DNA of 64,000 nt, taken from positions 1-64,000 of the forward strand of contig JAEPMI010000003.1 of assembly GCA_017644045.1 (NCBI GenBank), given 5' to 3'. This stretch comes from Deltaproteobacteria bacterium. Lineage in GTDB: Bacteria > Myxococcota_A > Polyangia > Polyangiales > Houyiibacteriaceae. The notes under the pieces are model-generated. The model saw nothing but the letters and a program-made list of their open reading frames with translations, was not told where the DNA came from and made no database searches. This document shows positions 7,919 through 15,478 of the stretch, piece by piece; the first letter of the stretch is position 1; each line of letters begins with the position of its first letter. Both the position numbers and the translations under genes were made by a program.

Positions 7919-9145
7919 CTACTCGCCGCGGAGGGTCTCGACGGGCGCGTAGGCGGCCTTGCGGCCGGGCAGGTGCCGCTCGAGCCAGCGGCGCCGTTGG
8001 CGGCGCGCGACCGTGTCCGCGAGCTTCTCGAGCGGGGGGATGTGCCGGCGGAGCGTCTCGAGACCGAAGATGGGCGGCGCCATCGCGAGCGGGACGAGCG
8101 CCCAGGGACCGGCCGAGGGCAGCCGGTTCGCCCGGTAGACCGGCGGCGGGAGGAAGAACTGGGTGAAGCCGCGGTGGAGCCGGTCCTCGAGCTTGGCCCA
8201 GGGCTTGGCGTCGGGGCCGGGCGTGAAGGCCTCGACGAAGGACTTGCAGAGGTGGCGGCCGTCTTCGCCGGCGGTCATCGCGCCGCGAAAGGCGGCCACG
8301 AAGAGGATCTGCAGCGCCTCGCCGATGGTGTCGGGGTGCACGCGTGGGCGGACGCCCATCAGGTGGCCGACGTAGCGCCAGAAGTGCATGGCGTCGCGGA
8401 TCTCGTCGCGGCTGGTCCGGTAGCCCATCGCGTGCAGACCGAGTCCGGGCACCACGCTGCCGCCGAGCAGGGTGAGCAGCGCGTCCGCCTGGCTGATCGG
8501 CACACCCCAGGCGTCGCCCTTCCACTCCGGGTGCGACTTCAACCGCTGCCGCACGAAGACGTGCATGATCCGCACGCGGAGCGCGCTCGCGCGGCCTTCG
8601 CCACCGGGCCGGAGCCCGCCCGGTTCGCTCACCGCGATCCAGAACGCGGCGGTCTCGAGAAAGCGGTGCTTGGTGCTCCCGCCCGCGTACGCGCCGGTGA
8701 GCGCGAGCGGCTTGGCGACCGAGCTCTCCGCATAGGCTGCGAGGGTGACCGCGCCGGCGAAACGGAAGATGGCCGTGCCCCAGCGGCGGAAGACCTTGGC
8801 GCCCCGCTCGACGGCGCCCCAGTCGACCCACTCGGGATCGGTCTCGATGTCCGCGAAGAGCGTGCGCAGGGACTCGGGGGCGTCGTCGATCGAGTCCACC
8901 CCCTGCGCGAGCACCTGCTCGAGCATCGCGCGGCCCTCGGTGCGACCGCGGCCGAGGTAGACCTCGTCGACGAACGCCTCCGCGAGTGGGTCGGCGTCGA
9001 AGTACATCGACGCGAAGGTCTCGGCGACCTCGGTCGGTGGCGCCGGATCGAAGCCGAGAAAGCGCTTGGACACCGCGCGCAGGCGGCGCGGGAGCGGTTC
9101 GTTCAGTCGCTCGAAGTAGCGGAACTCGGTGGGAGCAGCGGGCAT
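7919..9145 (-). CDS. MpaB-family oxygenase (DUF2236)
   Basis: A 408-residue protein of the MpaB/latex-clearing (DUF2236) family. These are helical, often heme-binding oxygenases that cleave alkyl or polyprenyl chains. Family features are GGSTKHRFLETAAFW, LRVRIMHVFVRQRL with the conserved RxxHxxVR pattern, and a following SQADALLTLL helix. The helix ALGLHAMGYRTSRDEIRDAMHFWRYVG (positions about 8330-8460) is also typical. Residues 140-165 include the conserved R-W-G-T segment. There is no signal peptide. It starts 1 bp before the stop of the upstream lipoprotein gene, so the two form an operon. The substrate is unknown. Confidence 0.85.
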   Translation of the reverse strand: MPAAPTEFRYFERLNEPLPRRLRAVSKRFLGFDPAPPTEVAETFASMYFDADPLAEAFVDEVYLGRGRTEGRAMLEQVLAQGVDSIDDAPESLRTLFADIETDPEWVDWGAVERGAKVFRRWGTAIFRFAGAVTLAAYAESSVAKPLALTGAYAGGSTKHRFLETAAFWIAVSEPGGLRPGGEGRASALRVRIMHVFVRQRLKSHPEWKGDAWGVPISQADALLTLLGGSVVPGLGLHAMGYRTSRDEIRDAMHFWRYVGHLMGVRPRVHPDTIGEALQILFVAAFRGAMTAGEDGRHLCKSFVEAFTPGPDAKPWAKLEDRLHRGFTQFFLPPPVYRANRLPSAGPWALVPLAMAPPIFGLETLRRHIPPLEKLADTVARRQRRRWLERHLPGRKAAYAPVETLRGE

Positions 9146-9146
9146 G

Positions 9147-10652
9147 TCAGGGGCAATGGGTGCGGGCGGTCGAGCACGTCGCGACGCTGGCGCAGGAGGA
9201 GTTGTAGTACACGACCTCGACCGTGTTCGAGACCTGACCGTCGATCTCTTGTTCGACCTCCCAACGGCCGTAGACGCTGCTGCCGCAGTCGGAGACGGCG
9301 CCCGTCAGCAGCGGCTCCTCGACGCGACCGGCGGCGTTCAGCGTGCGGGTCTCGGCGGCGTCGCGAGAGGCCCCGGGGCAGCTCACCTGCTGGTTGTACT
9401 GGGTGGCCGTCGCGTTCGGCCGGCCGGTGATGATGACGTTGAGCGCTGGCGGGTCCGCGTGCTCGACGCCGAGATCCACACAGCCCGGACCGTTCGAGGT
9501 CTCGATGGTGAGCTCGGGCTCGGGCTCGCAGCGCAGCCCCGAGTAGCAGTACTCGGTGTCGTCGCAGAAGCGGCACGGTGAGCAGAAGCTGGAGGCCGCC
9601 GCGCAGGTGCTGACGTTGGGGCAGTCGGAGTTGTAGTAGGTCACCGTGACCGGCGCCGAGCGCACGCCGCCGACCTCGGCCGTGACGTTCCACCGGCCGT
9701 AGATGATGTCCCAGCAACTCGGCAGCGGCGGCGACTGGAAGGTGTCCTGGAACACGCCGCTGGCGTCCAATGGGAAGGTGCCGCCCTCGGCCTCGGGATC
9801 GCCGCAGCTGACGTGGTCGTTCCACTGGGTCGCCGAGCCGCGCGCCGGCCCGGTGATCGTCCGGCGATAGGTGAACTCGCCGGGACCCGTGTAGTCCTGA
9901 CCGAGGTCGATGCAGCCGCCTGGCTGCGGCGTGTCGAACGCGAGGGTCGGCCGCGGCGGGCCGCCGTCGAGCCTCGGTGGGCCGAGGTCTCGGGGGGCCG
10001 GGCCCATGTCCGTCATCATCACCGGGATCGGCTCGCAGAACCCGGTCGCGTCGCAGAAGCTCCCGGCCTCGCACGCCGAGTCGTCCGGGCTCTGGAAGCA
10101 GTCGCCGTCGACGCAGCGGCCGGAGAGGCAGTCGCCGATCGCCGCACACTCGGAATCGCTGGTGCAGATCGCCATCGGGCACGCCTCGGGAGTCTCCGGC
10201 GTGCAATCGGGTGCGACGCAGCGCCCCGACACGCACTCGGTGGCGTCGCTCGAGTCCGCGGTGCCGGGGCACGTCAGGCCCTCGCAGCTCGCGGTCATGA
10301 CGGCGTTCACGGTCGTGTTCTGATCGAGCACGATCTCGATCTCGCGAGTCGCGATCGGGGTGCCGCCGTTCAGGAGCGCCACGTCCAGCAGGTAGCGCCC
10401 CTCCGGCAAGCTCGAAAAGCTCCCCACGCGCACGCCGGTCAGGTAGTCCGCGCCGGTGCTCGCCGGCGACTCCGCGGAGCGGCGGACGTCCTCGTCCGTC
10501 GGCGCTTCGAGGATCCGAACGCGGACCGACTGGAAACGATAGACCGGTCGGTAGTCGGTCCGCAGATCCACTCGCAGGTCGAACCCGCCGTCGCTCGTGC
10601 AGCCCGCGACGAGCGCGAGGAGGAGGCACGAGAAGCGAAGGGCGAAGGACAC
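9147..10652 (-). CDS. Cys-rich lipoprotein with a duplicated C-terminal module
   Basis: A 501-residue surface lipoprotein; the lipobox gives Cys18 (LALVAGC). Residues 20-120 form a strand-rich domain. Residues 120-215 are a Cys-rich region with repeating short modules (CMAICTSDSECAAIGDC style). After an Asp/Gly/Pro linker come two copies of one module: about residues 239-355 and 382-501. Both start with a GxCxDLG line, carry ATQxNxxVSC, then YGRW, then VxYYNSxC and end in a Cys pair. Nothing enzymatic is visible, and the modules resemble carbohydrate- or protein-binding beta sandwiches (inference). Its stop is 1 bp from the MpaB gene. Confidence 0.8.
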   Translation of the reverse strand: MSFALRFSCLLLALVAGCTSDGGFDLRVDLRTDYRPVYRFQSVRVRILEAPTDEDVRRSAESPASTGADYLTGVRVGSFSSLPEGRYLLDVALLNGGTPIATREIEIVLDQNTTVNAVMTASCEGLTCPGTADSSDATECVSGRCVAPDCTPETPEACPMAICTSDSECAAIGDCLSGRCVDGDCFQSPDDSACEAGSFCDATGFCEPIPVMMTDMGPAPRDLGPPRLDGGPPRPTLAFDTPQPGGCIDLGQDYTGPGEFTYRRTITGPARGSATQWNDHVSCGDPEAEGGTFPLDASGVFQDTFQSPPLPSCWDIIYGRWNVTAEVGGVRSAPVTVTYYNSDCPNVSTCAAASSFCSPCRFCDDTEYCYSGLRCEPEPELTIETSNGPGCVDLGVEHADPPALNVIITGRPNATATQYNQQVSCPGASRDAAETRTLNAAGRVEEPLLTGAVSDCGSSVYGRWEVEQEIDGQVSNTVEVVYYNSSCASVATCSTARTHCP

Positions 10653-10714
10653 CCCGCCATCCTATCCGAAGGCAGCCGTGGATCGCAGCCCCGCCCTCTG
10701 ACAGGCTCCCGCCC

Positions 10715-11281
10715 ATGCGTAGCGCACTCCTCCTCGCCTTGGCTTTCACTCTCGCCTGCGGCGGCAACGACTCCGAAGAGGTCGTCGCCACCACCGGGAC
10801 CGGTGGCGAGGACACCCGCCCCGCCAGCTTCGACTGGGGCAAGCCGATGGGCGACGACCTCCGCGTCGGCGGCCAGCCCTCGGAGGCCGACCTCGAAGCC
10901 GCGGCCGCGGCGGGCGTCCGGACGGTCATCAGCCTGCGCCCGGAAGGCGAGGCGGGCAGCGAGGGCGAGCGCGAGACCGTGGACCGGCTCGGGATGACCT
11001 TCGTGTCCATCCCCGTCGCCGGCGCGGCCGACCTCACCGAGGCGAACGCGACGGCCCTCGACGAAGCGCTCCAGAGCTCGGGGTCGACGATCCTCCACTG
11101 CGGCAGCGGCAACCGCGCGGGTTCGCTCCTCGGGCTGCGCGCCTACGTGACCGGAGGCGCCACCGGCGACGAGGCGATGAGCCTCGCCACCGACGCGGGC
11201 ATGACCCACCTGAGCGACGCGCTCCGCGCCAAGCTCACCGAGCTCTGCCAGTCCGCGCCCGACCGCTGCCCCAGCGAGTGA
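10715..11281 (+). CDS. DUF442-type phosphatase-like lipoprotein
   Basis: A 188-residue lipoprotein (lipobox ending LAC, Cys15) followed by a compact domain of the DUF442/beta-lactamase-hydrolase-like phosphatase family. The signatures are DDLRVGGQPSEADLEAAA and GVRTVISLRPEGE at the N-side, and the phosphate-binding loop LHCGSGNRAGS. That loop has the short CX4R spacing typical of DUF442 rather than the CX5R of classical protein tyrosine phosphatases. Cys and Arg are both present, so it is likely active on phosphate or sulfane substrates outside the cytoplasm. It starts 62 bp from the divergent lipoprotein gene and ends 8 bp before the first copy of the intergenic repeat. Confidence 0.85.
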   Translation: MRSALLLALAFTLACGGNDSEEVVATTGTGGEDTRPASFDWGKPMGDDLRVGGQPSEADLEAAAAAGVRTVISLRPEGEAGSEGERETVDRLGMTFVSIPVAGAADLTEANATALDEALQSSGSTILHCGSGNRAGSLLGLRAYVTGGATGDEAMSLATDAGMTHLSDALRAKLTELCQSAPDRCPSE

Positions 11282-11288
11282 TTCACCG

Positions 11289-11410
11289 CTTGGAGGACGT
11301 AGCGCGAAGCGCGAGGACGCACCGAGCGGCGATGCCGCGAGATCTTCAGGTTTTGGGGGAACGAGGAGCGATTCACTCGCGACGAGTGGGGGGATTTGTC
11401 AAATCCCCCC
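11289..11410 (+). repeat. Intergenic repeat, copy A (structured, terminator-bearing)
   Basis: First of three near-identical copies in the window; the others are at 21193-21338 and 39454-39600. It begins 8 bp after the phosphatase stop. It contains a GC-rich block with AGCGCGAAGCGCGAGGACGC, a small hairpin whose stem GCGGC/GCCGC is kept in all copies while its 3-nt loop varies (GAT here), the run TTCAGGTTTTGGGGG, a GAGCGATTCACTCGC block, and a final strong hairpin. The last 12 bases are also the end of aroE on the other strand. Confidence 0.9.
11388..11410. terminator. Bidirectional terminator-like hairpin of repeat copy A
   Basis: A perfect 10-bp stem (GGGGGGATTT at 11388-11397 and AAATCCCCCC at 11401-11410) with a 3-nt loop. 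It lies between the converging phosphatase gene and aroE and could end transcription from both sides. The loop contains the aroE stop codon. There is no long U-tract, so strength as an intrinsic terminator is uncertain. Confidence 0.7.
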
Positions 11411-12229
11411 GGAGAAGAGCGCTTCGCGCATGACTTCGAGGGGGGCGCGGCGGTTGGTCCAGCGCTCGAAGGCGAGGGCGCCCTGGTGCAGGAGCATGCC
11501 GAGGCCGTCGATGGGGTTGCCGCCGGCTTCTCGCGCCCGCGCCAGGAACGTGGTCTCGAGCGGCTCGTAGACCAGGTCCATGCACGCGGTGCCCGGTTGC
11601 AGCGCGTCCCAGGGGAGGGCGTCGGCGAAGCTCTCGGCGACCTCGGGGTCCATGGTCGCGCTCGTCGCCTGCACGATCGTCTTCGCGCCGCCGAAGGCGA
11701 CGGCGAGGTTGGCGATGTCGAGCGCGCGACCGTCCCCATCGACCAGCGAGTCGACGAGCACCTTCGCCGCGCCGATCCGTCGCGCGGCGACGTCCACGCG
11801 CGACGCGCCTGCGCGAACCAGACCAGCGACGACCGCCCGCGCGGCGCCGCCCGCGCCGATCACCAGCGCTGGTCCGGTCGGGTCACCGCCCGCTTCCTGG
11901 AGCGCGCGCAGGAAGCCGTCGGCGTCGGTGTTGGCGCCGACCAGGAGCGAACCCTGGCGAATGACGGTGTTGACCGCGCCGATCTGCTTGGCGAGCGGCT
12001 CCACGTGATCGACCAGATCGATCATCGACTGCTTGTGCGGGACCGTGACGTTGAAGCCGGCCACGTCGGGGTCCTCGCGGAGCACCTCCACGGCCTCCGC
12101 GAGATCGGCCGGCGGCGCCGGGAAGAGCTCGTAGGTCCCGTCGAGGTGGTGCGCCGAGAGCGCCGCGCGGTGCATCGCCGGCGATCGCGAGTGGCCGACC
12201 GGCCACCCGATGAGCAGGAGCCGGATCAT
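11399..12229 (-). CDS. aroE: Shikimate dehydrogenase
   Basis: A 276-residue enzyme reducing 3-dehydroshikimate to shikimate with NADPH in the chorismate pathway. Motifs are GWPVGHSRSPAMH (shikimate site), FNVTVPHKQ with the catalytic Lys, GANTDADGF with the catalytic Asp region, the nucleotide loop GAGGAARA, and the C-terminal GLGMLLHQG. It starts with ATG at 12229, overlapping the xseA stop (ATGA), so it is translated from the xseA message. The final residues Gly-Gly-Ile and the stop are encoded inside the terminator hairpin of repeat copy A. The family often ends with a longer helix, so the repeat may have trimmed or replaced the original C-terminus (inference). Confidence 0.95.
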   Translation of the reverse strand: MIRLLLIGWPVGHSRSPAMHRAALSAHHLDGTYELFPAPPADLAEAVEVLREDPDVAGFNVTVPHKQSMIDLVDHVEPLAKQIGAVNTVIRQGSLLVGANTDADGFLRALQEAGGDPTGPALVIGAGGAARAVVAGLVRAGASRVDVAARRIGAAKVLVDSLVDGDGRALDIANLAVAFGGAKTIVQATSATMDPEVAESFADALPWDALQPGTACMDLVYEPLETTFLARAREAGGNPIDGLGMLLHQGALAFERWTNRRAPLEVMREALFSGGI

Positions 12230-13686
12230 TCGTTCTCCTCGATGCGGTCGATGGTCGCATGAAGCTCGCCCTCGTGGAGCCGAACTCGGATGGCGTCGCC
12301 GGCGCTGACCTCGGAGGCGGAGCGCAGCGCGTTCCCCTCGGGCCCGAACGCGATGCCGTAGCCGCGGCCGAGCACGCGCAGCGGCGAGAGCGCATCGAGC
12401 CGACCACCGAGGGCGCCCAGGCGAGCACGGGCGCGGGCGACGGCCGGGCGCCCGAGCCCCTGGAGCTTCGCGACGCGCCGGGCGTGCTGGCGCTGGTGGA
12501 TCGAGAGCTGCCGATCGGCGGCGCGGCGGAGCCGTCGGTCGAGCTCGCGGAGCCGCTCGCCGTCCTTGCGTAGCGCCGCGCGCGGGTCCTGCCGCTGCAG
12601 TCGCTCCTGGAGTCGCTCGAGCCGAGCTCGGCGCGCCTCGAACGCGTCCGCGGCGGCGTCGACCAGCCGCCGGTCGAGCGCCTCGACCTCGCGGTGCGCC
12701 GAGAGCACGGTCGAGCGCGGATCGCCGAGTCGTCGCAGGAGCCTGCCGAGCACGATCCGTCCGCGGTCCACCCGCGCCGCGAGCGCGCTCTGCAGCCGGC
12801 GGTCGTGGGTGTCGAGCTCCTGCCAGAGCGCGCGCCACTCGGGCACCGCCTTCTCCGCGGCGTTGGACGGGGTCGAGGCGCGCACGTCGGCGACCTCCTC
12901 GGCGAGGCAGGTGTCCGACTCGTGGCCGACGCCACAGACCACCGGGACGCGGGACGCGGCCACCGCTCGACACACGCTCTCGTCGTTGAAGGACCAGAGG
13001 TCCTCCGGGCTGCCGCCGCCGCGCGCGAGGAGGATCACCTCGATCTCCGGGAGCTTCTGGATGGCCTCGAGCGCCACCACGATCGACCGCGGCGCCAGAT
13101 CGCCGGAGGTCCGGCAGTCGGCGACCACGATCCGGATCGGGGCCCGCGCGTGGGCCACCCGAAGGATGTCGTGGAGCGCGGCGCTCGTGGCGCTCGTGAC
13201 GACGCCGATGGTCAGCGGCGCTCGGGGCAGGGGCCGCTTGCGGCTCTCGTCGAGCAGCCCGTCCTCGGCCAGCCGGTTGCGGATGGCCAGGAAGCGCGCG
13301 GCGAGGTTGCCATCGCCCGCGGGCAGCATGGTCTTCACCTGCAGCTGCACCTGGCCGCGCTGCACGTAGTAGTCGACCGAGGCCCGGACCCGGACCCGCT
13401 CGCCATCGACCAGCCGGGCCTTGATGGCGGGGACCGTGCCGCGGAAGACGACGCCGCGGACGACCGCGACCTCGCGCTCGTCGCTGAGCTCGAAGTAGAC
13501 GTGGCCGGAGCGGGCCTGGTGGACCTGGCTCAGCTCGCCTTCGACCCAGAAATCCTTGAACTTGCGCTCGAGGGTCTCTCGGACCGCGTGTCCGACCTCG
13601 GCGACGCGATAGACGCGGCGCTCGTCGCTCGCGCCTCGACGCTCGGCGGGGCGGGGGCGCCGCCCCCATCCAGCTGGCGGGGCCAT
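12226..13686 (-). CDS. xseA: Exodeoxyribonuclease VII large subunit
   Basis: A 486-residue large subunit of exonuclease VII, which degrades single-stranded DNA. The N-terminal OB-fold is at about residues 24-115 (FKDFWVEGELSQVHQARSGH, then VRGVVFRG). The catalytic core has GVVTSATSAALHDIL, RIVVADC, LLARGGGSPEDLWSFNDE and VPVVCGVGHESD, all diagnostic. A long helical C-terminal region rich in Arg and Leu follows, and the end returns to a short beta domain (LGRGYGIAF). The partner xseB is not in this window. The first 20 residues are Pro/Arg rich, so a later start is possible. aroE overlaps its stop. Confidence 0.94.
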   Translation of the reverse strand: MAPPAGWGRRPRPAERRGASDERRVYRVAEVGHAVRETLERKFKDFWVEGELSQVHQARSGHVYFELSDEREVAVVRGVVFRGTVPAIKARLVDGERVRVRASVDYYVQRGQVQLQVKTMLPAGDGNLAARFLAIRNRLAEDGLLDESRKRPLPRAPLTIGVVTSATSAALHDILRVAHARAPIRIVVADCRTSGDLAPRSIVVALEAIQKLPEIEVILLARGGGSPEDLWSFNDESVCRAVAASRVPVVCGVGHESDTCLAEEVADVRASTPSNAAEKAVPEWRALWQELDTHDRRLQSALAARVDRGRIVLGRLLRRLGDPRSTVLSAHREVEALDRRLVDAAADAFEARRARLERLQERLQRQDPRAALRKDGERLRELDRRLRRAADRQLSIHQRQHARRVAKLQGLGRPAVARARARLGALGGRLDALSPLRVLGRGYGIAFGPEGNALRSASEVSAGDAIRVRLHEGELHATIDRIEENE

Positions 13687-13730
13687 CGCCCGACGCTACT
13701 GGACGGGCGGGCCCGGCTCAAGACGGCGCT

Positions 13731-14168
13731 CTATCGAATGCGGGCGCGCCAGATCAGCCAGCGCTCGCCGTGCTTGGCGAGATCGATGTTCGCGTCGACG
13801 ACGCCGTGGCGGGTGCGCGCGCGCAGGGCCACGTGCGCCTCTTCGTCGTCCATCTCGATGGTGTGCTGGATGATCTCGATGTCGCTGCCTCGGAGGGGCC
13901 GGAGCGCTTCGCGCGCGCGCTGCGCGATGTCGGCGTCCGCGTCCTCGAAGACGCGCGTTCGCTCGCTGGTCCGGACCTCGATGGGCTCCCGATCCGTCTC
14001 GACGAAGTGCAGCACCTCGTCGAGCGTGGTGTCCTGCACCTCGCCTTCGAGGGAGTCCACCAGCTGCTCGATCCGCTCACGGTCCGTGATGACCAGCGCG
14101 TCGGCGACCGCGGCCAGACCACCGACGACGACGCCGATGGCCAGGGTGTGGAGGAGGATTCGCTTCAT
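13731..14168 (-). CDS. Secreted or membrane-anchored hypothetical protein
   Basis: A 145-residue protein with an N-terminal hydrophobic segment (HTLAIGVVVGGLAAVADA) serving as signal peptide or anchor. The body is acidic and helix/strand mixed, like a small SnoaL/NTF2-type or lipoprotein-associated domain: DRERIEQLVDSLEGEVQD early, then a beta region ending RWLIWRARIR. The pattern of one helix followed by strands with a Trp-rich end fits NTF2-like domains, but the match is only by style. The start is ATG 14168. A 168-bp gap separates it from the divergent rhodanese gene. Confidence 0.65.
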   Translation of the reverse strand: MKRILLHTLAIGVVVGGLAAVADALVITDRERIEQLVDSLEGEVQDTTLDEVLHFVETDREPIEVRTSERTRVFEDADADIAQRAREALRPLRGSDIEIIQHTIEMDDEEAHVALRARTRHGVVDANIDLAKHGERWLIWRARIR

Positions 14169-14336
14169 GCCCCTGTCCCTTGCAGCTCCCGATCCAACGC
14201 TCCGAGCGCGGTGATCCCCGAGGATCCGAGGACTCTGGGCCTTCGCGCGCTGACGAAATGTCAGCCCGAGCGCTCCTTCCGGCGACACGCTGACGAGCGT
14301 TCGATCCCCCCGGGCCCACGCGCTATCGTCCCTGCC

Positions 14337-14708
14337 GTGGCTCCCCGGATCGCCGTGGCTCCCCTGACCGCCAAGGGTTACTACGAAGCGCGCCCCGGCG
14401 ACGTGGCCCTGCGAGACGACCTCTTCCTGCTCGACGTGCGCTACACGGAGGACCTCGACTCGGACCTCGGGCACATCCACCAGGTCCACCACCTGCCCCT
14501 CGCGGAGCTCGACGCGCTCTCGCTGCCGCTCGACACACCGGTCGTCACGGTCTGCGGAAACGGGTTCGAGAGCCGGAAGGCTGCGATCGCGCTCGTCGAA
14601 GCAGGCTTCAGCGAGGTCTATCACCTGGTGGGTGGGATGATCCGGTGGAACGCCGAGGAGCGGCCGGTGGCCCGGGTCGCCACCCATCGACCGGCACCCC
14701 GCCGATGA
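14337..14708 (+). CDS. Rhodanese-like protein
   Basis: A 123-residue single-domain rhodanese. The core reads LFLLDVRYTEDLDSDLGHIH, then DTPVVTVCGNGFESRKAA with the Cys of VTVCGNG as the sulfur-carrying residue, and FSEVYHLVGGMIRW, the conserved end of the fold. It likely carries sulfane sulfur in the cytosol or acts as a redox/sulfur relay. The GTG at 14337 is the best start; a second GTG at 14352 is possible. Its stop codon overlaps the folK start (ATGA), so the two are translationally coupled. Confidence 0.85.
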   Translation: MAPRIAVAPLTAKGYYEARPGDVALRDDLFLLDVRYTEDLDSDLGHIHQVHHLPLAELDALSLPLDTPVVTVCGNGFESRKAAIALVEAGFSEVYHLVGGMIRWNAEERPVARVATHRPAPRR

Positions 14709-15439
14709 GCGCGCGCTTCGTCCTCGGTCTCGGCTCGAACCTCGGTTCGCGCTGGTCCCTGCTCCGCGCCGCGCTGCACCGGGTCGGGGCGATCGACGGG
14801 GTAACGGTCGAGTCCGTCGGGCGGCCACGGCAGACCGAAGCGCTGGTGTTGCCCGGCGAGCTGCCCGGGCCCGCGTTCCTGAACGGCGTGGCCACCCTCC
14901 GCTCCACGTTCACGCCAGAGGCGCTGCTCGACCGGCTTCACGAGGTCGAGGCAGAGCTCGGCCGGGTGCGGGAGCGAAAGTGGGCCGCGCGGACCCTCGA
15001 CCTCGATCTGCTGACATGGGACGGGCCACCGATCGACACCGAGCGGCTCGCTCTCCCGCACGCCGGACTCTCGGAGCGACGTTTCGCCCAGGCGGGCGTG
15101 GCCGATCTCGGCTGGGGCGGGGCTCTCGACGATCCCTCGGCGCCCTTCGCGGGGGCGCCGCGTCGCCGCGATGAGCTCGAGGTCGAGGCCGATTCGGAGG
15201 CCGATGCGCTCGCCTGGGCGCTCACGGTCGGCATGCCCACGGGCCCTTTCGAGCCGCTGGAGGCGGGCTCGGCGGCGGACTTCGCCCTCGAGGCGAGCCA
15301 GCGCGGCGGCGCCGTGGTGCTCTTCGAGCTCGGCGATCGGGTGCGCGGAGCGGTGGCTCCGGTCGCCGGTGATCCGCCTCCGCGACGCGCGATCGGACGG
15401 CTCGAGAGCGGCCGATGTCGGCTTCGACTCGTCGATTGA
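14705..15439 (+). CDS. folK: 2-amino-4-hydroxy-6-hydroxymethyldihydropteridine pyrophosphokinase with C-terminal extension
   Basis: A 244-residue HPPK, which transfers pyrophosphate from ATP to 6-hydroxymethyl-dihydropterin in folate synthesis. Signatures are LGLGSNLGSR (residues 7-16), FLNGVATLRS and RERKWAARTLDLDLLTWDG with the magnesium-binding Asp pair, followed by LPHAGLSERRF. The HPPK fold ends near residue 155. The remaining 85 residues (acidic start, then GGAVVLFELGDRVRGAVAP) form an extra domain not found in ordinary FolK and not recognised by me. The start overlaps the rhodanese stop. No folP or folB is nearby. Confidence 0.92.
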   Translation: MSARFVLGLGSNLGSRWSLLRAALHRVGAIDGVTVESVGRPRQTEALVLPGELPGPAFLNGVATLRSTFTPEALLDRLHEVEAELGRVRERKWAARTLDLDLLTWDGPPIDTERLALPHAGLSERRFAQAGVADLGWGGALDDPSAPFAGAPRRRDELEVEADSEADALAWALTVGMPTGPFEPLEAGSAADFALEASQRGGAVVLFELGDRVRGAVAPVAGDPPPRRAIGRLESGRCRLRLVD

Positions 15440-15478
15440 TGGATTCGAGGGGCTCCGGCGCGCTATTCTCGCGACCCT

